Position numbers and translations under genes: made by a program | Assembly (NCBI GenBank): GCA_029844215.1 | Contig: CM056733.1 | Coordinates: 54,693,794 to 54,757,793, forward strand | Origin: Przewalskia tangutica | Taxonomy: Eukaryota; Streptophyta; Magnoliopsida; Solanales; Solanaceae | Length of the DNA stretch: 64,000 nt | Reading direction: 5' to 3' | Notes under the pieces: model-generated | Databases searched by the model: none | What the model was told of the DNA's origin: nothing | The model's input: only the letters and a program-made list of their open reading frames with translations | Shown: positions 12,725 to 25,276 of the stretch, piece by piece | Layout: each line of letters begins with the position of its first letter | Position numbering within the stretch: position 1 is the stretch's first letter

Positions 12725-13200
12725 GTACGTAGTACTTTGGCTTGTTAAATGAGAATTATTCTATTTGTGCCTTGATAAGTACTTTGGCTTGATTAATTGA
12801 GAATTAGTCTAAAGTGTGCCTTGATAAGTACTTTGGCTTGATTAATTGAGAATTATTCTAAAGTGTGCCTTGATAAGTACTTTGGCTTGATTAATTGAGA
12901 ATTATTCTATTTGTGCCTTGATAAGTACTTTGGCTTGATTAATTGAGAATTAGTCTAAAGTGTGCCTTGATAAGTACTTTGGCTTGATTAATTGAGAATT
13001 ATTCTAAAGTGTGCCTTGATAAGTACTTTGGCTTGATTAATTGAGAATTATTCTAAGTGTGCCTTGATAAGTACTTTGGCTTGATTAATTGAAAATTATT
13101 CTAAGTGTGCCTTGATAAGTACTTTGGCTTGATTAATTGAAAATTATTCTAAGTGTGCCTTGCTAAGTACTTTGGCTTGTTTAATTAAGAATTGCCTATA
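12725..13200. repeat. 47-49-bp minisatellite in the solo LTR (about 10 copies)
   Basis: The unit contains AAGTACTTTGGCTTGATTAA, then TTGAGAATTATTCTAA and GTGTGCCTTGAT. The AGTACTTTGG anchor recurs near 12,731, 12,778, 12,827, 12,876, 12,924, 12,973, 13,022, 13,070, 13,118 and 13,166. Copies differ by a few substitutions and one-base indels. Confidence 0.93.
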
Positions 13201-13404
13201 TGTGTTGGTGATAGCCTTTGAGTGCAAGTATTATGTTTTATTACGTTGTCGCGACTACCGGGAGGGTCATGGTCTTGTAAGTACTTGGACGTACCGACAG
13301 TGATGTGGGATTCCACGGGTATGCTTCCATTATTTGTAGTACTTGGGTTAAATTCCCGGATTTTTATAAAAGACCTGGTAGTGCTTATGTGTTGTTTGAC
13401 GGCC

Positions 13405-13640
13405 GGTCGAGATAGGGTAAGAGTATAAGTGAGGGGTAAACCCCCAAGACGCTATACCACCTTCTCCAGGGTAAGAGTATAAATGAGGGGTAAACCCCAA
13501 GACATTATACCCCGCTTGTTTTGTTTGATGGCTCACGAGATAGGGTAAGAGTATAAGTGAGGAGGTAAACCCCAAGACGCTATACCACCTTCTCCGTGGT
13601 AAGAGTATAAACGGAGGTAAACCCCAAGACATTATACCGC
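13405..13640. repeat. Imperfect tandem block in the solo LTR (GGTAAGAGTATAA units)
   Basis: GGTAAGAGTATAA followed by a GAGG(GG)TAAACCCC stretch recurs four times, near 13,413, 13,470, 13,544 and 13,599. Alternate copies are followed by either CAAGACGCTATACCACC or CAAGACATTATACC, so the higher-order unit is about 130 bp. Confidence 0.8.
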
Positions 13641-14363
13641 TTACCACCGCCGTCTTCCTACTGCCCGCATGCTTTTAGGACACAGGTGGGACTTGGTGTT
13701 CATGTATGCCTATTGGTGTTATATTATATCATGGATCGCCGACGGAGGAAGGATTCCACGGGCATGATTGATATTATGGGCGTAGACCCATGGTTATATT
13801 TTAGAAATGACTTGAGGGCATGCGTCTCTGACTTGATATGACTGCTTATGTATTATGTATTGTAGGTTGGCTATCATACATGTCTCCTGCTTTGTTTAGA
13901 CTGTTGTGATTTCATTACAGTATTTCATCGCTTCATACTTGGTACATTCTTCGATCGACCTCCTTGGCCGCGTTCATGCCGCAGTTTAGGTACGCTTTGG
14001 TGATCGGCAGTGTAGGACCGCTCGAGTTTTGGATAGCTCCTTCTGTTCGGGAGTTTATCTTTTGGTATAAGTTCTTTCAGTACAGGCTTTTGTACAGTTA
14101 TGGGTACGGCGGGGCCTTGTCCCGTCATAGTTCAGTATAACTCTTAGAGGTCTGTATTCATATGTGGGATTGGACTCATGTACGGTGTAGTGTCTTTTGT
14201 TATGTATACTATATGGCAGCCTTGTCGGCTTTGCCCTTGCACGTACGATTGGTTTTAAAAAAAAATGAGGTGTTATTTAATTTCCGCAGTTTACTTGTAT
14301 TGTTAAGGAAGAGGGATGCCCAGGTAGGGCACCAGTCACGGGCCCGGGGTTCGGGGTGTGACA

Positions 14364-16665
14364 CATCTGAGGGTAGTGCTTCAAGTCTTAAAACAAGAGA
14401 AACTATATGCTAAATTTTCAAAGTGTGAGTTTTGGTTGGAAAAGGTAGCCTTCTTGGGCCATGTTGTGTCAAGGGATTGAATTATGGTAGACCCCCAAAA
14501 GATAGAAGCAGTGAAACACTGGCCAAAAGCGACCACTCCGACAGAAGTTAGGAGTTTATTGGGTTTGGCTGGGTATTATAGAAGATTTGTAGAAGGTTTT
14601 TCTAGTCTCGCTGCTCACTTGACCCGGTTGACTCAGAAAGCGGTTAAGTATCAGTGGTCAGAAGCATGTGAAGCAAGCTTTCAAAAACTGAAGGAATTAT
14701 TGACTACTGCACTAGTCCTAACATTACCATCTGGACAAGAAAGGTTCACAGTCTATTGTGATGCCTCTAGGGTTGGGTTAGGATGTGTCTTGATGCAATT
14801 TGGAAAAGTTATTGCGTATGCATCTCGACAATTGAAGGTACATGAGAAAAATTATCCAACTCACAACTTGGAATTGGCCGCGGTAGTGTTCGCCTTATAA
14901 ATATGGAGACACTATTTGTATGGTGTGCATGTAGATATATTTACAGATCATAAGAGTTTACAGTAAATAACCACGCAAAAGGATTTGAATCTCCAACAAA
15001 GAATATGGTTAGAGTTGCTTAAGGATTATGACCTTAGCATTTTTTACCATCCTGGAAAAGCTAACGTGGTGGCTGACGCACTTAGTAGGAGATCAATGGG
15101 CAGCTTGGACCACTTGGCAATACAAAAGAGAGGTATTATTCGTGAGGTACAAAAATTGGGAAACATCGGGGTTAGTTTAGCTGAGATCGGTGAAGGCAGG
15201 GTGGCGGTGCATGATACCTCTCAGTCTGCCTTAGCTTCAGAAATAAAAGAATGCCAGTTTGAGAACATAGAATTTGTTAGATTTCGGGAGAGGATTCAAC
15301 AGGGAAAACCTTCACAGTTTACATTAGGAGAAAATGACGGTACCCTTCGGTATAAGGGTAGGTTATGTGTTCCTAAGGTAAGGGATCTAATAATGAAGAT
15401 CTTAGATGAGGGTCACAACACAAAATATTTCATTCATCCAGGGTCAACAAAAATGTATCAAGACCTCAAAGAAAATTACTGGTGGGACGGAATGAAGAAA
15501 GATGTTGCGGAGTTTGTCAGAAGTCGGGTCTTATGTGCCAACAGGTAAAAGTCGAACATCAAAAATCCGGCGGAATACTTCAGGATATTGATGTCCTCAT
15601 GTGGAAATGAGAGGCGATTCATATGGATTTTTTGACCGGTCTACCAAAAACTCAAGAAGGTTATGATTCTATCTGGGTGATTATGGATCGGCTTACAAAG
15701 TCGGTTTATTTCCTACCGGTCAGGACTACGTATCGCGTACCACAGTACGCGCAGATTTATTTGAAGGAAATTATGCGGTTACACGGGATTCTATTACAAA
15801 TGATTTCGGATAGGGGTTCCCAGTTTACCTCACACTTTTGACAAAGTTTTCAGCAGGGTCTCGGGACAAAAGTTAAGTTGAGCACGACTTTCCACCCGCA
15901 AACAGAGGGGCAAGCTGAGCGAACAATTCAAACACTTTAGGACATGTTGCGCTCTTGTGTGTTAGATTTTCAGGGCATCTGGTTGGACCATCTATGTCTA
16001 ATTGAGTTTGCCTACAATAATAGTTTTCACTCTAGTATAAAATGGCCCCGTTTGAGGCATTGTATGGACGAAAATGTATATCTCCACTTAGATGGTTTGA
16101 GGTGGGTGAGACGCAACTGTTCGGACCCGAAGTCATTCAAGAAACAAATGATAAGGTGAAGATGATTCGGGAGCGGATCAAAACAGCTCATAGCCGTCAT
16201 AAGTCTTATGCGGATCATCGCAAAAGAGATCTCAAATTTCAAGAGGGGGAGAAAGTATTTTTAAAAGTGTCCCCAATGAAGGGACTGATGCACTTTGGTA
16301 AGAAAGAGAAATTGAGCCATAGGTTTATTGGGCCATATGAGATCTTGCGAATAGTGGGGAATATGTCTTACGAACTAGCACTTCCACAAGAGCTGGAAGT
16401 AGTGCACCCGGTATTCCATGTGTCAATGTTACGAAAATACTTGCACGATTAAAGTCATGTTATCTTCTCCCAGGAGATAGTTCTTAGTGAAGAGCTTCAA
16501 TATGAAGAAGTTCTGGTAGAAATACTTGATAGGAAGGTTAAGTGCCTTAGGAATCAAGATATTGCTTCTGTGAAGGTCCTATGGAGGAATCACTCCACAG
16601 AGGAAGTCACCTAAGAAGCCGAAGATGCGATGAAAATCAAATATTCATTTCTCTTTGAATAAGGT
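14364..16665 (+). pseudogene. Gypsy RT end, RNase H, integrase and chromodomain-like tail
   Basis: The RT thumb resumes with KFSKCEFWLEKVAFLGHVV (about 14,415). RNase H shows FTVYCDASRVGLGCVLMQ (about 14,745), IAYASRQLKVHEKNYPTHNL and FTDHKSL, then the linker YHPGKANVVADALSRR. Integrase has an HHCC-like region (about 15,430-15,545), DFLTGLPKTQEGYDSIWVIM (about 15,625), ISDRGSQFTS (about 15,815), HPQTEGQAERTIQTL and MAPFEALYGRKC (about 16,042). The C-terminal part ends near 16,452 with VFHVSMLRKYLHD. After a stop, EILDRKVKCLRNQ and VKVLWRNHSTEEV (about 16,520-16,610) match a chromodomain of the Tekay type, which would target integration to chromatin. Many stops and one or more frameshifts are present. 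Confidence 0.92.
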
Positions 16666-16672
16666 AATAACA

Positions 16673-16875
16673 ATGTGTTAAATAGTACTTCATATGTGTG
16701 CTTTTCGCTTATCTATATGCATGTGTTACGACTTTATTCACATTCGAAGACCTATGTCATTTAAGGAGGGGAGAATGTAAAAATCCCAAAATTTGTTGTG
16801 TGTCTATGTGATTATGTTACGACCTTATTCACATTCGATGACGAATGTTACTTAAGGAGGGGAGAATGTAAAATC
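16673..16875 (+). repeat. Duplicated polypurine tract / LTR start region
   Basis: A purine tract, AAGGAGGGGAGAATGTAAAA, occurs at about 16,763 and again about 16,854. The surrounding segment (TTACGAC.TTATTCACATTCGA to the tract) is tandemly duplicated with a 91-bp offset. In plant gypsy elements the LTR starts just after such a tract, so the 3' LTR starts at TG 16,776 or TG 16,867. The missing 5' LTR start leaves this undecided. Confidence 0.8.
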
Positions 16876-18282
16876 AAAAAAAAAACTGGTAATGTAAAAT
16901 CCGAAAAAACAAAGAAAAAAGAAAAGAAAATATGAATAAATGGCATTAAGAGTCATATTCATGCACATCTCCCCCCTCCTCTTAATTCCCCTCAACCCTT
17001 GTCCTTCCACCTCCCATAGGTTACATACAAACACCTCAATTTATATATTGTACTTGACACAAAACAAAGTACCTAGCACAAAGAATAAAAAAACAAAAAA
17101 TCAAGTGAACAAGAAGAATAAAAAACAGGAAAATATCAAGAGAGGAAGAAGAACAAGAATCAGGAAATACTAGGGAGCAAGGATCACTTTTAGCAACCGA
17201 ACAACAATTCTTTTCGCGCTTACAAGGTGAGTTTTCTCACTCAAAAATTCTTAGTGAAATCCTTTATTTTAAGTTCGATACATGTTAGTATATAAATCGG
17301 GTGTTGAAAAGAAATCATGAACTTTTGATTATTTAATCAACTAGTTAAGTATTGGGGTGTACTAGTTAGAATTGAATGAAATTCCGCGGTGTTGTACACC
17401 TCTCTATTACCATAAGATATAGCAAAATATGGGATGAAACGGACTTACAGTTTAAGAGTTATCATAGTTTAATGTTTCTGCCTCAGATTGATCGGAATCC
17501 GGAAAGGCAGAACACAAAAAAGTAAAACTGTACAAATAGGTAAGAAATCTGAAAATTGGTGCTACATTAATGTTCTAGATTTCTCTTTTGTTTACATTTT
17601 GAGACCTTACGGATATCTATCCGACTTACGGGTTGAGAGTTATCGCTATGTAAAGTTTCTGCTTCGGCTTGGCTGAAACTCGGGAAGGCAGAACTTTACA
17701 ACATGTTTTCACTAAGTTATACTTGTCAAAATTTGGTGTAATTTGGAAGTGTTTTACATTGGTATGTGAAGGCCAGATTGAGACAAAGTGGTGATAAAAC
17801 GGACTTACGGGTTAAGAGTTATTATAGTTTAAAGTTTCTGCCTCCGATTGATCGGAATCCGAAAAGGCAGAACACAAAAATGAAAAACTGTACCAACTGG
17901 TACAGAATCTTAATGGGTGGTTCATGTGGAGTCATATAAATCTATGTTATCGTCGTTTTGAGATCTTACGGGACTTGATCGGGCTTACATCTTAGAAATT
18001 ATGACTATTTTAAGATTTGGCTCTGTTTTAATAAAATTCTGGCGAGACTAGTTACATGTGGCTATTTTGCGGATGAATTTGTACTAGTTACCCAAATCTT
18101 TTTTAAATGAAATTTGGTACAGTGAAAGGTCCCCGTGTTACCTTCGTGTAAGCGTAAGAAACACATTAGTTGAAGTACGGTTGAAGAGTTATAACTATTA
18201 CAAGAATGACGGGCAGAATGTTAAAAAAAATATTATTTATTTGACCTTCTAAAAATACAAAGTGAGCATATGTTCACAAACT

Positions 18283-18485
18283 TGTAAATGCATTTGTAAA
18301 TGCATCGGATCGGGTTGCACGCCGCAACAAATATGTAAATGCATTTATAAATGCATCGGATCGGGTTGCACGCCGCAATAAATATGTAAATGTATTTGTA
18401 AATCCATCAGATCGGGTTGCACTCTGCAACAAATATATAAATACATTTGTAAATGCATTGGATCGGATTGCACGCCGCAACAAAA
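18283..18485. repeat. 51-bp minisatellite inside the 3' LTR (about 4 copies)
   Basis: Same unit as at 1,016-1,370 but with about four copies. The flanking LTR sequence is collinear, so copies were gained or lost after the element inserted. Confidence 0.92.
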
Positions 18486-18777
18486 ATGTAAAAGAAAAAT
18501 GCAAATGAATATCTTAATGTGTGATATGGGTTAAAACAGATTATTGGTTAAATTAAGAATTTCCTATAAGGAGTTGAGAGGAGATGTTGCATACTTGTAT
18601 GATAAAGGTGTTGTAACCTAATATGTTTTTTTGCAACATGCTTATTATGTTATAATGTGATTGCACTTAGAATATTGTGAGGTTACTTTAAATTACACGG
18701 CAAGGTTCTCACTCAGCCCAGAATGATAGGGCTGATTCTTTATTTAACATGTTTCAGGAAAACGCGATAGAGGAAAG

Positions 18778-21700
18778 TGTCACGACCCGACCTCTGGCCC
18801 GCGACTGGTGCCTTACCCAGGGCACCCTAGTGATACAACATCAGAGAAAATCAGCGGAAATAAAAACTCATAAAAGATAAACAGTGAAATAAGAAAACAG
18901 GCTAACCAAAACGGTTACCTTTCTGTATATATAAACAATTAAACCTGAACAGTTACATCCTTTTACAAACCCTGCCCACAACAGTACTACAGACCTCTAA
19001 GAATGTAACCTCAACTACGACGGGACAGGGCCCCGCCATACCCCTGAATGTAAGTACCTACAACGACAGGGGACTATACCAAAGATAAGCCTCCGGAGAA
19101 ACGGAGCTTCCCAATACGCAGAACCGTGATCCTATGAGCGAGGATCAACAACCGGTGTACCTCTACCTGCGGCATGAACGCAGCCGGGCGAGGTCAAGAT
19201 AACAGTACCAAGTATGTGAAATCAAAATATCAGAAATGAAATCATAATAGTCTATATAAAGCAGGAGACATGTATGATAACCAAACTACAGTACATAACA
19301 TATAAGCGGTCATGTCAAGTCAGGGACTCACGCCCTCAAAGTCATCACTCATGCCCGTGGAATTCCTTCCTCACTGCCGGCAGTCTATGACATAAATCAT
19401 ACTCATGTGACGCGCCCGTGGCATCCTACCTCACTGTCGGCGTACACATATACAATACATATATATATATACCTCCTGCCCGTGGAATCCCCCATCATTG
19501 CCGGCAGCCGTAGGTGTAACATATAACCAGGTGACACACCCATGACATCCTACCTCAATGTCGGCGTACACATATACAATACATATATTTATATATAACG
19601 CATCCGCATGCCCCGGAATCCCTCATCGTATAAGCATGGCCATAACGTGCCCTCGGAATCCCTCATCGTAGGCGCAGGTCTTCATGGGGAGCTAGCCCAT
19701 GGAGTAATAATATAACATGCCCCCGGCATCCCTCATCGTGGGAACATGACTTCACGGGGAGCTAGCCCATGGAATAAAATATAACATGGTCGCATGCCCC
19801 GGAATCCCTCATCGTATAAGTATGGCCATGGAGTAATGAAACGCCCGGGCATCTAACCCGCATCCTGGCCGCATGCCCCGGCATCCCTCATCGTATAAGC
19901 ATGGCCAAGATCAATCACAATGGAAGCATACCCGTGGAATCCTCCGTCACTGTCGGTACGTCCAATAAAACGTACGGGAATCTAACTCGCATCCTGGTCG
20001 CATGCCCCGGCATCCCTCATCGTATAAGCATGGCCAAGATCAAACATAATGGAAACATACCCGTGGAATCCTCCGTCACTGCCGGTACGTCCAATAAATT
20101 CACATACAAGTCAGCCGGCCCTCCAACCGAGAGACGCGGTAACATAGTAATACCACCAAAGGCTATCACAACTAGCATAGGCAAATTTAACATACTCATA
20201 GACTTCCATTTTTATGACAACAAATCCAGGTTTTAACCCCAAAGTACTACATACTTTAATTCTTTCAAAAGACCCCTTTCTTTTACAAAAGTTACACGAT
20301 ATCCGTAGTATCAGAAATAGAGTAACTATCATTTCAAGTAAACCAAAACCATTTCCACACCTTCTTTTGAAATAAACCAAGACAATACCATGCTTTCTTT
20401 TTAAACCAATTTAAGACAATGCCATGCCTTCCTTTTAAACAAAACACTTCAATTTCTCAAGTCTCTCTCTTTTATAAATCAAGTTCCTTACTTTGGAATT
20501 TAAGAAAATCAGTACTTATTTATAATGATCTTATTAAAGCAGTCATGATCTAGGAAATGTAATACAATTTTGTCTTATCTTAGCTTCTATGCAGATGGAG
20601 GTTTCTACTTGTTTTAATATAATTAATTGTCATTACTTTTTCCTTTATTAACGCTGCAATGGCTTGTTCGATACTTATTCCCATTTCCGAAATCAATATA
20701 ACATTATTCTTTAAAAACCAAGTACTCATTACTCACGAATGAGGTTTCACAACTTTTTAACACACTTAAGTCCTTAACATTTCATATCAAGTCATTTATA
20801 AGTCAAGTCTCTTACCCTTTAAAATCAACAAACCATTATTTTACCTACATAAAGTCGTTATAACTAACTTCCCATAAAACTATTATAACACTTTATGTTT
20901 TAAACCGACCAAATTCGTTTAGCACACGTACGTCTACCGTACTACATAGTTCACAACAATCATGCTAGAAAGGATAGGAAGAGGTTCACATACCTCGCGA
21001 TGATTATCGACAATTAGCAAAAAGCTTCATAGTACTATACCATTGCTAGCCTTTTCCACCCTTCAAGTAGAATACGCTACTCGTAGTACTTCCATCTAAA
21101 AAGGCCACAAAACGTCTATCAACTTCTAGATCTCTTCATAGAACATTTCTAAGTACAAGGTTTCATATTCTACGGAAAATTCGGCAGCACCCCCCCTGTA
21201 ACCACATATATATACTCCTCTATCAAGACCTGCTACCAAGCCAACAACTCTAATGGGGGGTTACACGTCTAACCGGACGTGTACAATTCTGCCCCACAAT
21301 AATACTATCAGTCTACTGTAAATACAGTCCAATGTAAATACAGTTCAATTCTTATCAATAATCATTCTACATATAGTATACTCAACTATATATTACTACA
21401 ACATGTAATCTCCAATTACAATAGGGGGTAAAGATCAATACCTCGGTAAGCCCAAAATTATCCAAGATTTATAAGTCGATCCTGAGAAACGTTTAGCTCC
21501 AAATCCTTATGTTCCAACCCGCTCCAAGCAACCCTTAGAAGCTCCTAATCAACTCCTCTCCAAGATCCAACTCCAAAAAGTGAAGAACACTTAGGCTCAA
21601 ACTATGGCAAGTTTCGGCCAAGGCAAGGTTTCAAGGCTAGGGGTGTGAAATCTTTTCCAACTCTTGGTACACAATCTTCCTAACACCCTAAGGAAGAACA

Positions 21701-22346
21701 CTTAAAAGTTTAAGTATTTTTGGACAACTTTAGCTCACAAATTCAGCCCATGGCCGAGAGCTCACAAGGAAGGGGATGGAGTTTTGTCTTGGAAAATCTA
21801 AGTGTGGGATGATGAAGTATTCACTACAAGGGGTGGGGTATTTATAGGGAAAATCAATGGCCAAGATTAAAGCAAGTGTGTGGTAGATCTTGGGACATGT
21901 GTGTGTGCCACAAGCCACTTGTCTAAGCAAGACAAGTGGCTAGCCACATGGCAACAAAAATCGGCCACAAGGCCAAGTGTCAAGCCATTTCGGCCAAGGC
22001 CACCTAAGGGGGTGACACATGTCGCCCCCCTACTCGTCCAAAATATTTCATCACCCGAAAATATCCGTAATATCCAAAATCTCGAAAACAAAGTGGCCAC
22101 AAATCAGAATTTTTCCCGTGGGCCCCACGTGACCATTTCCGGAAATAAAATTCCATAATTCTAATATAATCCAGGAAGTCCAAATACCAAATCTGGGAAT
22201 CCAATTCCCAATAACGAACTTTTTTCCTTCACAAAATCCGGAAACTTTTCCGTCGAAAAATCACATCTTTCTTCCTTTGCAATATTATTGTCGTATTCTC
22301 GTACGTACGTCCTCACATACATACCCTGGAACTACGGGGTGTAACA
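18778..22346 (-). mobile_element. Solo LTR (3.6 kb), minus strand, TSD GAAAG
   Basis: On the plus strand it starts TGTCACGACCCG and ends GGGGTGTAACA, with GAAAG at 18,773-18,777 and 22,347-22,351. The uninterrupted empty site is present in the 5' LTR near 1,650 (GAGGAAAGACTCCACATC), which confirms the insertion. There are no coding domains, PBS or second LTR. It is closely related to 49,017-52,459: both share the first about 80 bp and a block around 20,630-20,720 / 50,577-50,670. It contains a repeat-rich stretch at 19,330-20,110. Confidence 0.95.
19330..20110. repeat. Degenerate tandem block in the minus-strand solo LTR
   Basis: Short phrases recur many times: CATGCCCCGG(A/C)ATCCCTC with ATCGTATAAGCATGGCC, and CATACCCGTGGAATCC with TCC.TCACTG.CGG. 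The last two units (about 19,880-19,990 and 19,995-20,100) are about 117 bp long and nearly identical. Peptides read through it are not genes. Confidence 0.85.
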
Positions 22347-22744
22347 GAAAGGCTCCACATCAAGTCTAGCGATCGTCCCGCAGCCTCATTATCGTACCAA
22401 ATCCATTGCTTCTGACTTGGTGCTTGTCGTACTTAATATATAGTTGAAAGGTTTAGTTTCAATATCTCGAGAAATGCCCGTGTGAGATTGTCTCCTTTCA
22501 AACTTGAAATATCCACTCTCATTAAGTCTAGACAAAAATAAAGTTTACACGAGCATGGGCTCGCACTATGATTAATGAAATTCTTAGAAAAAATTCTTTA
22601 CTTCTAATATTGATATTATTTCTGCATTTAAATACACGTCTGAACTTAGAAATAAAGAGAGTTAGATGGTGCTCATGGAAAGGGATAATTATTCAGGTGC
22701 CATCACGCTCTAAGTAAAGACTTGAGAAAATTCGGGGTGTGACA

Positions 22745-25250
22745 TAAACCTAGCCAACTTGTTGACTGCATAGGCGATATCATGTCTGGTACAGTTTGTT
22801 ATGTACATCAAACTGTCAATCACCTGCGCATATTACTCCTGCATACGAGTGCACTATGATTTTTATCAATCTTTTGATTTATATCCATTAGTGACATTAT
22901 CGGCGAACTGTCGAACATCTCAAACTTTCTCAACACATCCTCGATGTAGTGAGACTGAGATAATATCAGTCTGTCAGATGTCTTAGAGATCTTGATCCCT
23001 AAGATGACATCTGCAATATCCATATCTTTCATGTCAAAACATTGTTTCAACATGTTCTTAGTCTCTAGGATCAACCTAGGACTGCTCCATGTGATGAACA
23101 TGTCGTCTACGTAAAGGCATATCATGACGAATGAGTTAGCATTACCTTTCGTGTAGATAAATTTGTCACTCATTAATGGCGAAACACTTCGATCGTAGAG
23201 TACTATCAAAATTTTCGTGTCATTGCTTTGGGACCTGTTTCATCCCATAAAGAGATTTGACAAGCCGATAAACTTTCTTCCCTTGTCCTGGTACCACATA
23301 CCCCTCGAGTTGGTCTATATAGATTTATTCTTCCAAATCACCATTTAGAAAGGCTGTATTGATATCCATTTTATGTATCTCAAGGTCCTGCAATGCGACG
23401 ATCGCAATGAATACTCGTATGGATGATATTCTAGACACTGGGAAGTACGTGTCAAAGTAGTCAAGGCCCTCCTTTTCTCGATATCCCTTCACTACCAACA
23501 TGACCTTGTACTTATCTATAGATCCATCTGTTTTATACTTCCGTTTGAGTATCCATTTATAACCCAATCGTTTGTTTCCCAGAGGAAGATCAACCAACTC
23601 TCAAGTATGGTTGTGCAGAATGGAGTCTACTTCACTCTCAATAGATTCTTTCTAGAGCGGTGCTTCTGCAGTTAACAATGCTTTAACAATTGTCTGTGGT
23701 TCGTCATGAACCATACAAGCCACAAAGTCAGGACTGAAGGACTTATCCTTCCTACCCCTTTTACTTCGTCTTGGTTCCATCTCTAGAGCCTCTAAGTCTT
23801 GAGATTCCGAAATACTAGATTCCGGATTTTCAGTCACTTCGTAGTCCACTAGATCTGAACCACCTAGATCCGGGAAATCAACGACTCTTGGATCTTCATA
23901 GCTTTGTTCATAACTTCATTTTCGAGAGGTTATGTCCCTTTCCTTTCTAGGAAACGTATCCTCAAAGAAATTGGCATTCATTGATTCTATGATTGTACCC
24001 ATATGGATGTCTGGTATATCTGACTTATGCACTAAGAATGGATAAGCACTTCTATTATTTGCATATCCGATGAAAATGAAATCTACAGTCTTAGGCTCAA
24101 TCTTGACCTGTTTTGGCGTAGGTACTTCAACCTTTGTCAAACAACTCCACACCTTCAAGTATTTGTATGTGGTTTTCTTTCCCTTCCATAACTCGTATGG
24201 AGTCTTGTCCTTACCCTTATGTGAGACTCTATTAAGAATCTTATTAGCGGTAAGGACAATTTCTCCCCACATATTTTGGGGAAGACCGTAATTGATGAGC
24301 AAGGCATTTATCATTTCCTTTAACGTACGGTTCTTGCGTTTAGCGACACCGTTTGATTGAGGTGATTATGGAGCCGTTGTTTGATGAACAATGCCAGATT
24401 GGGCACAATATTCTTCAAATGGCACTATGTATTCTCCCCCTCTATGGCTACAAATTGATTTAATACGTACGCTTAGTTGGTTTTCAACTTCTGTTTTGTA
24501 GCGTTTGAATGCTTCAAAGGCTTCATCTTTACTTTTTCAATTAGTAAAGGTAACAATACCTTGTGCTATCATCTATGAATGTCACAAAGTATGTGTTCCC
24601 CCCAGTTTGTGCAAACTTTAAATCACATATATCCATGTGAATATGTTCTAGAGAAACGGTTTCCCTTTCGACGGATCTAAAGCGAATCTTTGTAAGTTTT
24701 GCCTTTACGCACACCTCACACTTATGTTGAGGATTTACGTCGATAGACGACAATAACTCCAACTTTACCAACCTTTGGATAGATTAATAGTTTACATGTT
24801 CTAATCTATGATGTCATAAATTATAAGACTCAAACAAATAAGAGGAAGCTTCAATTATATTGATAGAGGTCATTACAGACAAGGCGTTAACTTTGAAGAG
24901 GCCTTCACAGATGAAGCCCCTTCCTACTAAAGTTCCATGCTTGGTGATTACAAATTTATTGGACTCAAACGCTAGCCTAAATCCAGCGTTAACCAATAAA
25001 GGGCCTGAAATTAAATTCCTTCTAATATCAGGGACATGCATCACCTCTTTTAGAGTAAGCTCATTTCCGGAAGTCATCTTCAGAACCACCTTTCCTACCC
25101 CCAGCACATCAGAAGAAACATTGTTACCCATGAACAACTTTTTATATATAAATGATGTATATGTGAAGAAGGCTTCTCTATTGGAACAGATGTGACGAGT
25201 AGCACCCATGTCTATCACCACTGCATGAGATTCTCAACAAGGCCGGATTC
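22745..25250 (-). pseudogene. Copia pol: protease, integrase, reverse transcriptase
   Basis: Protease: VIDMGATRHICSN near 25,215, where the usual catalytic DSG has become DMG. GAG-pre-integrase and integrase: KCEVCVKAKLTKIRF (about 24,720) and TYFVTFIDDSTRYCYLY (about 24,590), then NYGLPQNMWGEIVLTANKIL (about 24,290), GKDKTPYELWKGKK and FIFIGYANN. RT: GYKWILKRKYKTDGSIDKYK (about 23,560), YFPVSRISSIRV, KMDINTAFLNGDLEE (about 23,330) and the catalytic YVDDM (about 23,110). Stops occur near 24,540, 24,780 and 23,600, with further frame changes. Would-be polyprotein processing, integration and cDNA synthesis are lost. Confidence 0.92.
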
Positions 25251-25276
25251 AAGTACCACCGCCGAGAATTCCTCAA

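Larger units (their letters stand above)
10439..14363 (+). mobile_element. Solo LTR (3.9 kb) of a Tekay-like family, TSD CATCT
   Basis: The segment begins TGTTACACCCCG, ends GGGGTGTGACA, and is flanked by CATCT at 10,434-10,438 and 14,364-14,368. No PBS, PPT, coding domain or second LTR is present, so it is a single LTR left by LTR-LTR recombination. It splits the gypsy RT, which reads EEHEEHL before and RVVLQVLKQEKL after. Its end resembles the reverse complement of the starts of 18,778-22,346 and 49,017-52,459 (shared blocks around CGGGCCCGTGACTGGTGCC), which makes the three members of one family group. It holds a 48-bp minisatellite and a second repeat block near 13,400-13,640. Small ORFs inside are spurious. 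Confidence 0.93.
1..22744 (+). mobile_element. Ty3/gypsy chromovirus (Tekay/Del-like), decayed, 5' end off the window
   Basis: Two long LTRs (1-2,051 partial, and about 16,776-22,744) flank a tRNA-Met-type primer site, gag, protease, RT, RNase H, integrase and a C-terminal chromodomain-like segment, in the order typical of Ty3/gypsy. The sequence at 1 aligns with that at 17,296. The coding region carries many in-frame stops and frameshifts, so the copy is dead. Three later insertions interrupt it: a LINE at 3,368-9,561 and solo LTRs at 10,439-14,363 and 18,778-22,346. At the right end (22,745) the sequence passes directly into the RT of a minus-strand copia element, so this gypsy inserted into that copia. 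The candidate right target duplication is TAAAC at 22,745-22,749; its left partner is outside the window. Assignment to Tekay rests on the long LTRs and the chromodomain-like C-terminus. Confidence 0.9.
16776..22744 (+). repeat. 3' LTR of the Tekay-like element, with a nested solo LTR
   Basis: It starts after the purine tract and ends GGGGTGTGACA at 22,744. Without the nested 18,778-22,346 segment and one target duplication it is about 2.3-2.4 kb. The part from 17,296 matches window positions 1-2,051. An AT-rich TATATA stretch near 17,040 is a candidate promoter. It carries four units of the 51-bp minisatellite where the 5' LTR has seven. Confidence 0.88.

Noticed and set aside
12725..13200. 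CRISPR-like regular spacing
   Set aside because: The whole 48-bp unit is repeated, with no unique spacers; it is a minisatellite in a plant solo LTR.
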